A DNA stretch of 52,209 bases, taken from Flavobacteriales bacterium. Lineage in GTDB: Bacteria > Bacteroidota > Bacteroidia > Flavobacteriales_C > GCA-002722245. Positions 38,701 through 46,630 of the stretch are shown here, one piece after another. The stretch lies in the NCBI GenBank assembly GCA_029251005.1, contig JAQXEE010000085.1, forward strand, positions 1 to 52,209. The letters run 5' to 3'. How positions within the stretch are numbered: position 1 is the first letter of the stretch; each line of letters begins with the position of its first letter. The position numbers and the translations under genes are program-made. The notes under the pieces are model-generated. The model was not told the DNA's origin and did not search any database. It saw nothing but the letters and a program-made list of their open reading frames with translations.

Positions 38701-39185
38701 AGTTTGGTAAACAAATGAAGGCGGTTGCCGGTGCAATTGCTCAATTTGATCAAGCGGATATTGCTAAAATTGAAAAAGACGGAAAATACGTTTTAACAAT
38801 TGAAGGCAAACCAGAGGTATTGCTAGAAGAAGTTGAAATTTCTACCGAAGATATTCCAGGTTTAATAGTGGCTAATGAAGGTAAATATACTGTTGCTTTG
38901 GATACTGAATTAACACATGAATTAAAAGAGGAAGGAGTCGCAAGAGAGTTAGTTAATAGGATTCAAAACCTGAGAAAAGAAAGAGAATTAGATTTGATGG
39001 ATAACATCAGTTTAGTTGTAAAAGAGGTTGATGGAATCGCGAATGTAATTAATAACTACAAAAATTATATCTGTAGTGAAACTTTAGCGACCAAAGTAGA
39101 GTTACTAAGAGAAATAAGTTTAGATGCATTTGAAGTTGAGTTAGATGATAATTTAATTACTTCGATTGACATCCAAAAAATTTAA
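35784..39185 (+). CDS. ileS: isoleucyl-tRNA synthetase
   Basis: 1133 aa; FFEGPPSANGMPGIHHA (HIGH-like), GWDTHGLPVE, AWTTTPWTLPSNTAL, DKTGQKMSKSKGN (KMSKS). Confidence 0.97.
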   Translation: MSKKYTEYKGLDLPKIGDDVRVFWDENSIFEKSISTRDENKPFVFFEGPPSANGMPGIHHAMARSIKDIFCRYKTLKGYRVNRKAGWDTHGLPVELGVEKEMGITKEDIGTKISIDEYNNACKKSVMRYTDKWNELTEKMGYWVDLEDPYITYTNKYMETVWYLVKQLYKKELMYQGYTIQPYSPAAGTGLSSAEVNMEGCYKDVKDTTIVAQFKVTSSEFKDKYGVEGDVHLMAWTTTPWTLPSNTALCVGPKIEYSLVHSFNQYTGEPIQVVVGTPLLAKQFNGKYVAVESMEDVLYNEGDKKIPYFVGKTFVGADLVGIRYEQLISGPLPYQEAAQAFQVIKGDFVTTEDGTGIVHIAPTFGADDALVAKEAGVPPMLILDEKQNPVPLVDLQGRFVQAMGGELGGMFVKNEYYDDADRPDKSVDVLIAIQLKTDNKAFKVEKYEHSYPHCWRTHKPVLYYPLDSWFIKATKVKARMTELNNTINWKPESTGTGRFGNWLENANDWNLSRSRYWGIPIPIWSNEEGDEQICIGSVEELKAECEKAVKAGFMDENPLAEFAVGDMSNENYNTFDLHKNYVDAITLVSPTGKPMQRDSDLCDVWFDSGSMPYAQWHYPFENKELIDNNKAFPADFIAEGVDQTRGWFYTLHAIATMCFDSVAYKNVVSNGLVLDKTGQKMSKSKGNAVDPFSTLSTYGPDATRWYMMSNSQPWDNLKFDLEGIKEVQRKFFGTIYNTYQFFVLYANIDGFDYSQKDIELSKRPEIDRWILSKLNSLVKVVDDAYGDYEPTKASRAIQEFVSEQLSNWYVRLCRRRFWKGEYTEDKISAYQTLYKCLETVAQLSAPVAPFFMDKLFLDLDAVGKKHNVESVHLSNFPTVNESYIDIDLEERMEIAQKISSMILGMRKKNRLKVRQPLAKIMVPILDEKFERQIEAVKDLILSEVNVKSLEYLKEDSGILVKKVKANFKLLGKKFGKQMKAVAGAIAQFDQADIAKIEKDGKYVLTIEGKPEVLLEEVEISTEDIPGLIVANEGKYTVALDTELTHELKEEGVARELVNRIQNLRKERELDLMDNISLVVKEVDGIANVINNYKNYICSETLATKVELLREISLDAFEVELDDNLITSIDIQKI

Positions 39186-39204
39186 TCATTTAATACCGGT
39201 TATC

Positions 39205-39594
39205 ATGAGTGAAATTGCAAGATATTCAGACGGAGAATTAACGAAATTTAAAGCGTTAATAGATGAGAAAATTGAAAATGCAGAGAAAGATTTAAGACAT
39301 TTTCAAAGTCAGTTAGATTTTTCAGGAGGAAATTCTGGAAATGAAACAGGTAAAAAAGTGGGATCGATGGAAGATGGTTCAGAAGCTTTAGGCAGAGAAA
39401 AAATAGCTCAACTGGCATACAGACAACGAAAATTTGTCCAGCATTTAAAAGCGGCATTGGTTCGCATTGAGAACAAAACGTATGGTATTTGTAGAGATAC
39501 GGGTAAATTAATTTCTAAAGAAAGGTTAAAAATTGTGCCACATACAACGTTATCTATTGCTGCAAAAAATGCGCAACAAAAAGATGATGAATAA
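39205..39594 (+). CDS. TraR/DksA family protein lacking most zinc ligands
   Basis: ATG at 39205; coiled-coil N-terminus, ALVRIENKTYGICRDTGKLISKERLKIVPHTTLSIAAKN. Confidence 0.85.
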   Translation: MSEIARYSDGELTKFKALIDEKIENAEKDLRHFQSQLDFSGGNSGNETGKKVGSMEDGSEALGREKIAQLAYRQRKFVQHLKAALVRIENKTYGICRDTGKLISKERLKIVPHTTLSIAAKNAQQKDDE

Positions 39595-39622
39595 AAGAAT
39601 ACATTTTAAACTATATTTGTAA

Positions 39623-39648
39623 GAGGAGACTATAATGGTCTCCTTTTT
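39623..39648 (+). terminator. terminator after dksA-like gene
   Basis: AGGAGACTATAATGGTCTCCTTTTTT. Confidence 0.75.
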
Positions 39649-39673
39649 TGTTGTATTCTATTAATTATTTATA

Positions 39674-40312
39674 GTGAAGAAAAGATTTATAATAGCCTTT
39701 ATTACAATTTTCGCAACATTGTTTTTTGATCAATTGATTAAAGTGAATGTTAAATTAAATTTTTATTACGGAGAAAGCATTCCGTTTATTGGCGACTGGT
39801 TTAACATTCATTTTGTAGAAAACCCAGGAATGGCCTTTGGATGGGAGTTTCCGTTTTTAAGTAAGGAACAAGCAAAAGTTTTATTAAGTTCGTTTAGGTT
39901 AGTAGCAATTGGTGTGATTTTTTATTACTTGATTGGATTGATAAAACGAAAAGTATCAACAGGTTTAATTATTAGTATTTCATTAATATTTGCAGGTGCA
40001 TTTGGAAACATCATAGACAGTTTAGTTTATGGATTAATCTTTAGTGACAGTCCACAATACATGTCGGTAATTGCAGAAGTAGTGCCATTTGGAACAGGTT
40101 ATGCTTCCTTTCTTACAGGTAAGGTTGTAGATATGTTTAGTTGGAGCTTTTTTCCGCCAATATTCAATTTAGCAGATATGGCAATTTCGTTTGGAGTAGG
40201 TTTAATTATCGTATTCCAAAGAAACGTTTTTCAAAATGAATTTTTTTCAAAGAAAAAGGAAGTAATCGAACAGCAAAATGAACCATCTGAATCGGTAGAA
40301 AACCCCTCTTAA
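39674..40312 (+). CDS. lspA: lipoprotein signal peptidase (signal peptidase II)
   Basis: GTG start; FFDQLIKVNV, VENPGMAFGW, GAFGNIIDSL, VVDMFSW, FNLADMAIS. Confidence 0.93.
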   Translation: MKKRFIIAFITIFATLFFDQLIKVNVKLNFYYGESIPFIGDWFNIHFVENPGMAFGWEFPFLSKEQAKVLLSSFRLVAIGVIFYYLIGLIKRKVSTGLIISISLIFAGAFGNIIDSLVYGLIFSDSPQYMSVIAEVVPFGTGYASFLTGKVVDMFSWSFFPPIFNLADMAISFGVGLIIVFQRNVFQNEFFSKKKEVIEQQNEPSESVENPS

Positions 40313-40353
40313 TAAAGTTTTTAATTAACTCTTAAAACCCTGAAAAAAATGGT

Positions 40354-40361
40354 TATTTTTG
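40354..40361 (+). promoter_or_regulatory. -7-like element TATTTTTG upstream of GH3 gene
   Basis: matches TAnnTTTG 18 nt before ATG. Confidence 0.4.
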
Positions 40362-40379
40362 GGGAAATTCTTTTAATAA

Positions 40380-41876
40380 ATGGGTTTAAAAGCAAAGATT
40401 GCTTCGATATTCGCTAAGCGTCAAGCCAAGAAAATCAAAAAATGGTCCGATAATGCTGTTGAGGTTCAAGATAGAACCTTAAAAATGTTGGTATCTAAAG
40501 CTTCCAAAACAGAATTTGGAAAAGATCATAATTTCAAGGCTATTAAGAATTATAACGACTTCAAAAAAAACGTTCCTGTTCAAGATTATGAAGGACTAAA
40601 ATCATACGTAGAAAAAGTAGTAGAGGGTACACCTGATGTACTTTGGCCAGGATTGCCATTGTACTTTTGTAAAACATCAGGAACAACTTCAGGTGTTAAA
40701 TATATACCAATCTCAAAAGAATCGATGCAACATCACATTGATGCCGCAAAAAATGCGCTGTTGATGTACATGGAAGAAACTAAACGAACGGAATTTATAG
40801 AAGGTAAAATGATTTTTTTACAAGGTTCTCCGGTTTTGGATAAAAAAGGAAAAGTACCCTTTGGGAGATTAAGCGGAATTGTTGCGCATTATGTTCCAGG
40901 TTATCTTCAGAAAAACAGATTACCATCTTTGAAAACTAATTGTATTGAAGACTGGGAAACTAAATTGGAAAAAATCATCGATGAGACAATTGATGAAGAT
41001 ATGCGATTGATTAGTGGAATTCCGCCTTGGGTTCAAATGTATTTTGAAAGAATTGAAGCTAGAACAGGAAAAACTATACAAGAGGTATTCCCAAATTTCA
41101 CATTATTCGTTCAAGGAGGGGTAAATTACAAACCTTACCAACCAATTTTTGATAAGCTAGTTGGTAAAAGAGTACCAACAATTGAAGTATATCCTGCTTC
41201 TGAGGGGTTTATAGCATTTCAAGATTCTCAAAGTCGTGAAGGACTGCTACTAAATGTTGATGCTGGCATTTTTTTCGAATTTATTCCAGCGGATAAATTT
41301 TTTGATGAAAATCCACCAAGATTAAGTTTAAAAGACGTTAAGCTAGGTGAAAACTATGTTATAATTTTAAATACAAACGCTGGATTATGGGGTTATAACA
41401 TAGGTGATACGGTTGAGTTTACATCAATTAACCCTTACAGAATTATTGTTTCAGGAAGAATTAAGCATTTTATCTCTGCATTTGGTGAGCATGTTATCGG
41501 TAAAGAGGTTGAATCTGCAATGATTAAAGCGTGTGGTACAACTAAAGCTGAGGTCGTTGAATTTACAGTTGCTCCTCAAATTGATGGTGGAGAAGGAGGT
41601 TTACCTTATCATGAATGGTTTGTTGAATTCGCAAAGGAACCAACGGATATGGCTGATTTTTCCAAGATTATTGATGATGAAATGCAAAGTCAAAATGTGT
41701 ATTACAAAGATTTAATAGAAGGAAATATTTTAAAACCAATTGTGTTAAGTCCCTTGAAAAAGGATGGATTTATTGATTACATGAAATCGATTGGAAAATT
41801 AGGCGGACAAAATAAAGTCCCACGATTGAGTAACGATCGTAAAATCGCAGACCAACTTTCAAAGTTAAAGGCTTAA
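40380..41876 (+). CDS. GH3 family (auxin-responsive GH3-like) acyl-adenylate enzyme
   Basis: FCKTSGTTSGVKYIPISKE (ATP-binding), EVYPASEGFIAFQ, NAGLWGYNIGDTVEF, GRIKHFISAFGEHVIGKEVE. Confidence 0.9.
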   Translation: MGLKAKIASIFAKRQAKKIKKWSDNAVEVQDRTLKMLVSKASKTEFGKDHNFKAIKNYNDFKKNVPVQDYEGLKSYVEKVVEGTPDVLWPGLPLYFCKTSGTTSGVKYIPISKESMQHHIDAAKNALLMYMEETKRTEFIEGKMIFLQGSPVLDKKGKVPFGRLSGIVAHYVPGYLQKNRLPSLKTNCIEDWETKLEKIIDETIDEDMRLISGIPPWVQMYFERIEARTGKTIQEVFPNFTLFVQGGVNYKPYQPIFDKLVGKRVPTIEVYPASEGFIAFQDSQSREGLLLNVDAGIFFEFIPADKFFDENPPRLSLKDVKLGENYVIILNTNAGLWGYNIGDTVEFTSINPYRIIVSGRIKHFISAFGEHVIGKEVESAMIKACGTTKAEVVEFTVAPQIDGGEGGLPYHEWFVEFAKEPTDMADFSKIIDDEMQSQNVYYKDLIEGNILKPIVLSPLKKDGFIDYMKSIGKLGGQNKVPRLSNDRKIADQLSKLKA

Positions 41877-43045
41877 TGGAGGGATTTAAGAAAAGGAAAG
41901 TAGCTGTTTTAGGGTCTTCAGGGTCAATTGGAACGCAAGCGCTAGAGGTAATTGAAGAACAAACTCATTTGTTTGAGGTTGAAGTTTTAACCGTAAACCG
42001 AAGTGCTGATTTGTTGATTGAACAAGCTAAAAAGTTCAAACCAAATGCTGTTGTTATTGTTGACGAATCTCAATACCAAAAAGTTAATGATGCACTTTTT
42101 GAAGAAGACATAATGGTATATGCTGGAGCAGCTGCTCTAGAACAAGTTGTTCAGTTTAAGCAAGTTGATATTGTACTAACGGCCTTAGTTGGATATGCCG
42201 GTTTGAAGCCAACAATTTCGGCCATCAATGCAGGAAAAGATATTGCTTTAGCAAATAAAGAAACATTAGTTGTTGCGGGTGAACTCGTAATGAACTTAGC
42301 CAAAGAAAAAGGCGTTAACATTTTCCCAGTAGATAGTGAGCATTCGGCTATTTTTCAGTGTTTAACTGGAGAATACATGAATCCAATAGAAAAGATTGTT
42401 TTAACCGCTAGTGGTGGTCCTTTTAGAGGGAAAACTACCGAAGAGTTAAAAACAGTTACGAAAGCACAAGCACTTAAACATCCTAATTGGGATATGGGTG
42501 CTAAAATTACAATCGACTCTGCAAGCCTTATGAACAAAGGTTTAGAGGTAATTGAAGCAAAATGGTTGTTTGATTTGAGGCCCGATCAAATTGATGTTAT
42601 TGTGCATCCTCAAAGTATTATTCACTCCCTTGTTCAATTTGAAGATGGGAGCATGAAAGCGCAATTAGGATTACCGGATATGAAATTGCCCATTCAATAC
42701 GCAATGGGCTTTCCAAAGCGATTAAAGAACAATTTCACAAGATTTAACTTTTTAGATTACCCTCAGCTTACTTTTGAAGCTCCTGATAAGAAAACTTTTC
42801 GTAATCTTGCACTTGCTTTTAAAGCACTTGATCAAGGCGGTAATATGCCTTGTATTTTAAACGCTGCAAATGAAGTTGCAGTAGCGGCCTTTTTAAATGA
42901 TAAGGTTGGATTTTTACAAATGAGTGATGTTATTGAAGAGTGTATGAACACTGCTCAATTTATAGCAAAGCCTCAGTTAGAAGACTACGTTAGTACTGAT
43001 ACTGAAGCAAGAGCAATTACCAACAGAATTATTGAAGCATTATAA
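41876..43045 (+). CDS. dxr: 1-deoxy-D-xylulose 5-phosphate reductoisomerase
   Basis: VAVLGSSGSIGTQALEVI, ALANKETLVVAGELV, PVDSEHSAIFQCL, LTASGGPF, HPNWDMGAKITIDSASLMNKGLEVIEA. Confidence 0.97.
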   Translation: MEGFKKRKVAVLGSSGSIGTQALEVIEEQTHLFEVEVLTVNRSADLLIEQAKKFKPNAVVIVDESQYQKVNDALFEEDIMVYAGAAALEQVVQFKQVDIVLTALVGYAGLKPTISAINAGKDIALANKETLVVAGELVMNLAKEKGVNIFPVDSEHSAIFQCLTGEYMNPIEKIVLTASGGPFRGKTTEELKTVTKAQALKHPNWDMGAKITIDSASLMNKGLEVIEAKWLFDLRPDQIDVIVHPQSIIHSLVQFEDGSMKAQLGLPDMKLPIQYAMGFPKRLKNNFTRFNFLDYPQLTFEAPDKKTFRNLALAFKALDQGGNMPCILNAANEVAVAAFLNDKVGFLQMSDVIEECMNTAQFIAKPQLEDYVSTDTEARAITNRIIEAL

Positions 43046-44430
43046 TGGAAATTTTTACTAAAGCAGTCAGCTTAATATTTAGTCTTTCAATCCTTGTAGT
43101 ATTACATGAGTTAGGACATTTTATTCCAGCTAAATTATTTAAAACAAGAGTAGAAAAGTTCTACCTATTTTTTGACCCATGGTTTTCTTTGGTAAAAAAG
43201 AAAATTGGTGGAACAGTTTACGGAATCGGTTGGTTACCGCTTGGAGGCTATGTTAAAATCGCCGGAATGGTTGATGAAAGCATGGATAAGGAGCAAATGA
43301 GCAAGCCACCTGAGCCATGGGAATTCAGATCTAAAAAAACTTGGCAACGTTTAATTATTATGCTTGGTGGAGTTACCGTAAATGCTTTATTGGCGTGGGT
43401 AATCTATAGTTTTTCATTGTTTACATGGGGGGCTGAAAAAATGCCATTGGCTAATTTAGATAATGGAATTGCATGTACGCAAATTGCTTTAAACAACGGG
43501 TTTAAAGATGGTGATGTCCCAGTATCTATTAATGGTGAAAAGTTTGAGTATTTTTCTCAGTTTAGCGAAGAGTTATTATTAAATGATGAAGAGAAGGTAG
43601 TTGAGGTTATTAGAGACGGTAAACCACATACATTTAATCTTTACGGAGAATTTGGAGATCACGCTTTGGATTCGGGTATCCAAAGAATTGTTGGAGCAAG
43701 GATTCCATTTATCGTATCTGTAGTTCCAACTTTAGAACAAACAGAAAAAGCAACACCTGCGCAAGGTATATTTGAGGCAGGTGATCAAGTAATTAAAGTA
43801 AATGGAGACGCAACGCCTTTCTCTGTTGATGTTAGAAGAAAACTCTCAGCTACTAATAAGCCAGAGATGAACTTTACAGTTTTAAGAGCAGGTGACACAA
43901 TACAATTACAAACTCAATTAGGTTGCGATAAATTATTAGGAGTTGGATTATCCAGTACGAGTAATTTCTTAAAGTATGTTCATTATGATTATTCTTTATT
44001 AGAGTCTTTTCCTGCAGGCTTTGAAAAAGCAGTTGATGTTTTAGGAAGTTATGTTCGTCAGTTTAAAAAAGTAGCAAGGCATGCTGATAGTTTAGGTGGA
44101 TTTGGTGCATTAGGGAGTTTATTCCCTGAAAGCTTTTCAGATACTGATTACTGGCAAAAATTCTGGAGTATTACAGCATTGTTATCTGTGATCTTAGCAT
44201 TTATGAACTTATTACCTATTCCTGCACTAGACGGAGGACACGTGATGTTCCTATTATATGAAATGATTTTCAGAAGAAAGCCAGGTGAGAAATTCATGGA
44301 ATATGCTCAAATGTCTGGGATGATATTACTGATGGCATTAATGCTTTATGCAAATGGAAATGATTTAATTAAAGCTGCCTTTGGAGGTGATGATGCACCG
44401 CCAAAAAATTGCTGGGAGCAAACAAAATAA
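43045..44430 (+). CDS. rseP: RIP metalloprotease RseP-like (site-2 protease with PDZ)
   Basis: VVLHELGHFIPAKLF, GWLPLGGYVKIAGM, NLLPIPALDGGHVMFLLYE. Confidence 0.94.
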   Translation: MEIFTKAVSLIFSLSILVVLHELGHFIPAKLFKTRVEKFYLFFDPWFSLVKKKIGGTVYGIGWLPLGGYVKIAGMVDESMDKEQMSKPPEPWEFRSKKTWQRLIIMLGGVTVNALLAWVIYSFSLFTWGAEKMPLANLDNGIACTQIALNNGFKDGDVPVSINGEKFEYFSQFSEELLLNDEEKVVEVIRDGKPHTFNLYGEFGDHALDSGIQRIVGARIPFIVSVVPTLEQTEKATPAQGIFEAGDQVIKVNGDATPFSVDVRRKLSATNKPEMNFTVLRAGDTIQLQTQLGCDKLLGVGLSSTSNFLKYVHYDYSLLESFPAGFEKAVDVLGSYVRQFKKVARHADSLGGFGALGSLFPESFSDTDYWQKFWSITALLSVILAFMNLLPIPALDGGHVMFLLYEMIFRRKPGEKFMEYAQMSGMILLMALMLYANGNDLIKAAFGGDDAPPKNCWEQTK

Positions 44431-44435
44431 ATTAC

Positions 44436-44467
44436 AAAACGCCATTTGATTTTCGAATGGCGTTTTT
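44436..44467 (+). terminator. terminator after rseP
   Basis: AAAACGCCATT-tgattttcg-AATGGCGTTTTT. Confidence 0.8.
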
Positions 44468-44704
44468 GTTTACGCGCTTTATTTTTAACGCATAAGCAAC
44501 AATATGTAAACCCGGTAATGGCAATGAGAAGAAATAAAAGCGAGGCCTAAGCGTTTTTATTCCGTTCTTGAAACAGAAGTTACAAGAAAAAGAGATATGA
44601 CCTTAAAAGCAAACCTAGAACAACAAATTATAAAAGATAAGATTAGGTTACACTTTCTTTAAGCGCAGACGATTAAACCCAATTAAAAATATAATAAGCA
44701 AACT

Positions 44705-45586
44705 TTAAAAGCTCGGGGTTTTCACTGGTTGTAACTCCTTTTTCTGCTTCAATAAAGGAACATTAAACCCAAACAATAAAGTGTACTCTCCAAAAAAGAA
44801 ATGCTGATTAGCTTTATCTGATTTTCGCATTGTTGGCTGAATGTTTGGCATATGGATAAAACCACCTTTTACTTCCGATTGAATAAAGAAATAATCCCAG
44901 AACCTTAAATTTAAACCATATTTGATATCTAGTCCATAACCAGCAATTTGAAAATCATCATATCGATCGAGCCCGAGAAGAGTAGAGTTTGTTTTTGGAA
45001 GTATAAATCCAACTCCAGTCCCTCCAAGTCCTTGCAGTATAATTTTATTTTTCCATGACACTAAGCTGTGCCAATAATTAATTTCGGAATTTACATAGTT
45101 TAATCCATCACTGTGCTCAAACTTTAAAAAATCACGTGCCATAGTAATTTCATCGTTTTCATAAGTACCATCATAAGACCCGCCTGTATTAATATCTCCA
45201 GTAACAGATAGAACTTGAAATTGTTGAGCTACATACTTCATGTGATCTACACCAAAATTGATGCTTATGTGATCGTTAATAAAATAACCAAATTTTGTAT
45301 TTGTTTGAGGAATTGTTAGGTTTTCAGGAAGAAAATATGCCGCCCATCCAAAGGGTGTTTGACGGTCATATGCTTTTACATCATTAATTGTAAAGTCAAA
45401 TCCTTCACCTTTAAATGAAATATCAGATCTAGTGTATGCATCTCTGTTGTACCCCCAATAAAAATAAAGCTTGCCCTTATTTTTTACTTTAAAATTAAAA
45501 AAACACCAATCGCCAGATGTTGTGTCGTTATTAGAAAATAGACTTAAGCTTAAAGATAAAATTACTAGTAAAATCAAATTTTTCAT
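44705..45586 (-). CDS. hypothetical secreted, probable outer-membrane beta-barrel-like protein
   Basis: signal peptide MKNLILLVILSLSLSLFS; alternating aromatic beta-strand pattern, GEYTLLFGFNVPL near C-terminus. Confidence 0.6.
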   Translation of the reverse strand: MKNLILLVILSLSLSLFSNNDTTSGDWCFFNFKVKNKGKLYFYWGYNRDAYTRSDISFKGEGFDFTINDVKAYDRQTPFGWAAYFLPENLTIPQTNTKFGYFINDHISINFGVDHMKYVAQQFQVLSVTGDINTGGSYDGTYENDEITMARDFLKFEHSDGLNYVNSEINYWHSLVSWKNKIILQGLGGTGVGFILPKTNSTLLGLDRYDDFQIAGYGLDIKYGLNLRFWDYFFIQSEVKGGFIHMPNIQPTMRKSDKANQHFFFGEYTLLFGFNVPLLKQKKELQPVKTPSF

Positions 45587-45682
45587 GGCAGCAGTTTGGA
45601 GTGTAAATTTACTATTATTTATAGTTTGAGCACATCTAAACTAATTTAGATGGAAAGTTGAATCATAAAACAAGGTTTTGAT

Positions 45683-45690
45683 TATCTTTG
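45683..45690 (+). promoter_or_regulatory. Bacteroidota promoter: TATCTTTG with TTG at 45658-45660
   Basis: TAnnTTTG 22 nt before gcvH ATG. Confidence 0.5.
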
Positions 45691-45711
45691 CTGTACCAAA
45701 AATAGATTAAG

Positions 45712-46089
45712 ATGAATATTCCAGCTGAATTAAAATACACAAAAGATCACGAATGGGTAAAACTTGAAGGTGATGTTGCAACAATAGGAATTACTGATTT
45801 TGCTCAAGGTGAATTAGGTGATATCGTTTATGTTGAAGTGGAAACAATTGGTGAGACTTTAGAAGCTGAAGAAGTTTTTGGAACTGTTGAAGCAGTAAAA
45901 ACTGTTTCAGACTTGTTTTTACCATTACCTGGTGAAGTTTTAGAATTGAACACAACAATTGAAGATGCTCCTGAAACAGTTAACGAAGATCCTTACGGAG
46001 AAGGTTGGATGATTAAAATGAAAGTATCTGATGTGGCAGCTTTTGAAGCGCTTTTGTCTGCTGATGATTACAAAGAGTTGATTGCCTAA
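45712..46089 (+). CDS. gcvH: glycine cleavage system H protein
   Basis: LKYTKDHEWVKLEGDVATIGITDFAQGELGDIVYVE, FGTVEAVKTVSDLFLP lipoyl-lysine. Confidence 0.97.
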   Translation: MNIPAELKYTKDHEWVKLEGDVATIGITDFAQGELGDIVYVEVETIGETLEAEEVFGTVEAVKTVSDLFLPLPGEVLELNTTIEDAPETVNEDPYGEGWMIKMKVSDVAAFEALLSADDYKELIA

Positions 46090-46090
46090 T

Positions 46091-46116
46091 TAAAACATTT
46101 TTATTAATGTTTTTAG
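46091..46116 (+). terminator. terminator after gcvH
   Basis: AAAACATT-tttatt-AATGTTTTTAG. Confidence 0.5.
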
Positions 46117-46375
46117 TTTGACAATTTTTTAGCTCCAGTTTTCTTAAATGTAAATAAAACTTTACCAATATATTTTGGAGAGGCTTCTTTTAATTATTAT
46201 TTTCAGCACTATTCACCCAAAGGATATATAATCTTTCAGCACCCACTGGAGGATTTCTTTTTTTAAGCGTATTTGTTTCAGAACGGATTAGATTAAAGTG
46301 TAGTCGAAGAAATCGCCCATCAAACTTAATTTTGTAGAAATTACATAGGAGCGCGAAGGATCTAAACCAAAACAT
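46113..46375 (-). pseudogene. possible frameshifted gene remnant
   Basis: minus ORF ends ...NPPVGAERLYILWVNSAENNN*; adding one T in AATTAAAAG joins it to an open frame LKEASPKYIGKVLFTFKKTGAKKLSN*; family unknown. Confidence 0.3.
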
Positions 46376-46565
46376 TTTTCACTCTTCCAACTTTACCATC
46401 CTCCAGCATAACCTTAATTCCATGAGGATGCTGTGGTGATTTTGTTAAAAGTTTTTTAACAATTCCTGCTGTTAGCTCTCCAGTTTTTTGATGATGCTTT
46501 TGTACGATTTCAACCTCGTAACCAAACTTTATGTTTTTTCTATATTTCCCGTCTGTTTCGTCCAT
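46362..46565 (-). CDS. YwbE family protein
   Basis: KNIKFGYEVEIVQKHHQKTGELTAGIVKKLLTKSPQHPHGIKVMLEDGKVGRV; start at the internal MDETDG matches the family length. Confidence 0.88.
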   Translation of the reverse strand: MDETDGKYRKNIKFGYEVEIVQKHHQKTGELTAGIVKKLLTKSPQHPHGIKVMLEDGKVGRVKNVLV

Positions 46566-46583
46566 ATTATAAATTTTTAGCAT

Positions 46584-46612
46584 AAAAAAAGGCGGGTCTA
46601 AAACCCGCCCCC
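46584..46612 (-). terminator. terminator after argD (minus)
   Basis: minus strand GGCGGGTTTTAGACCCGCCTTTTTTT. Confidence 0.85.
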
Positions 46613-46630
46613 GAAATTTTATATTGGTGC

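Noticed and set aside
39612-39619. TATATTTG -7-like motif before lspA
   Set aside because: Lies upstream of the terminator hairpin at 39623-39648, so a start here would be terminated at once; probably chance in AT-rich DNA.
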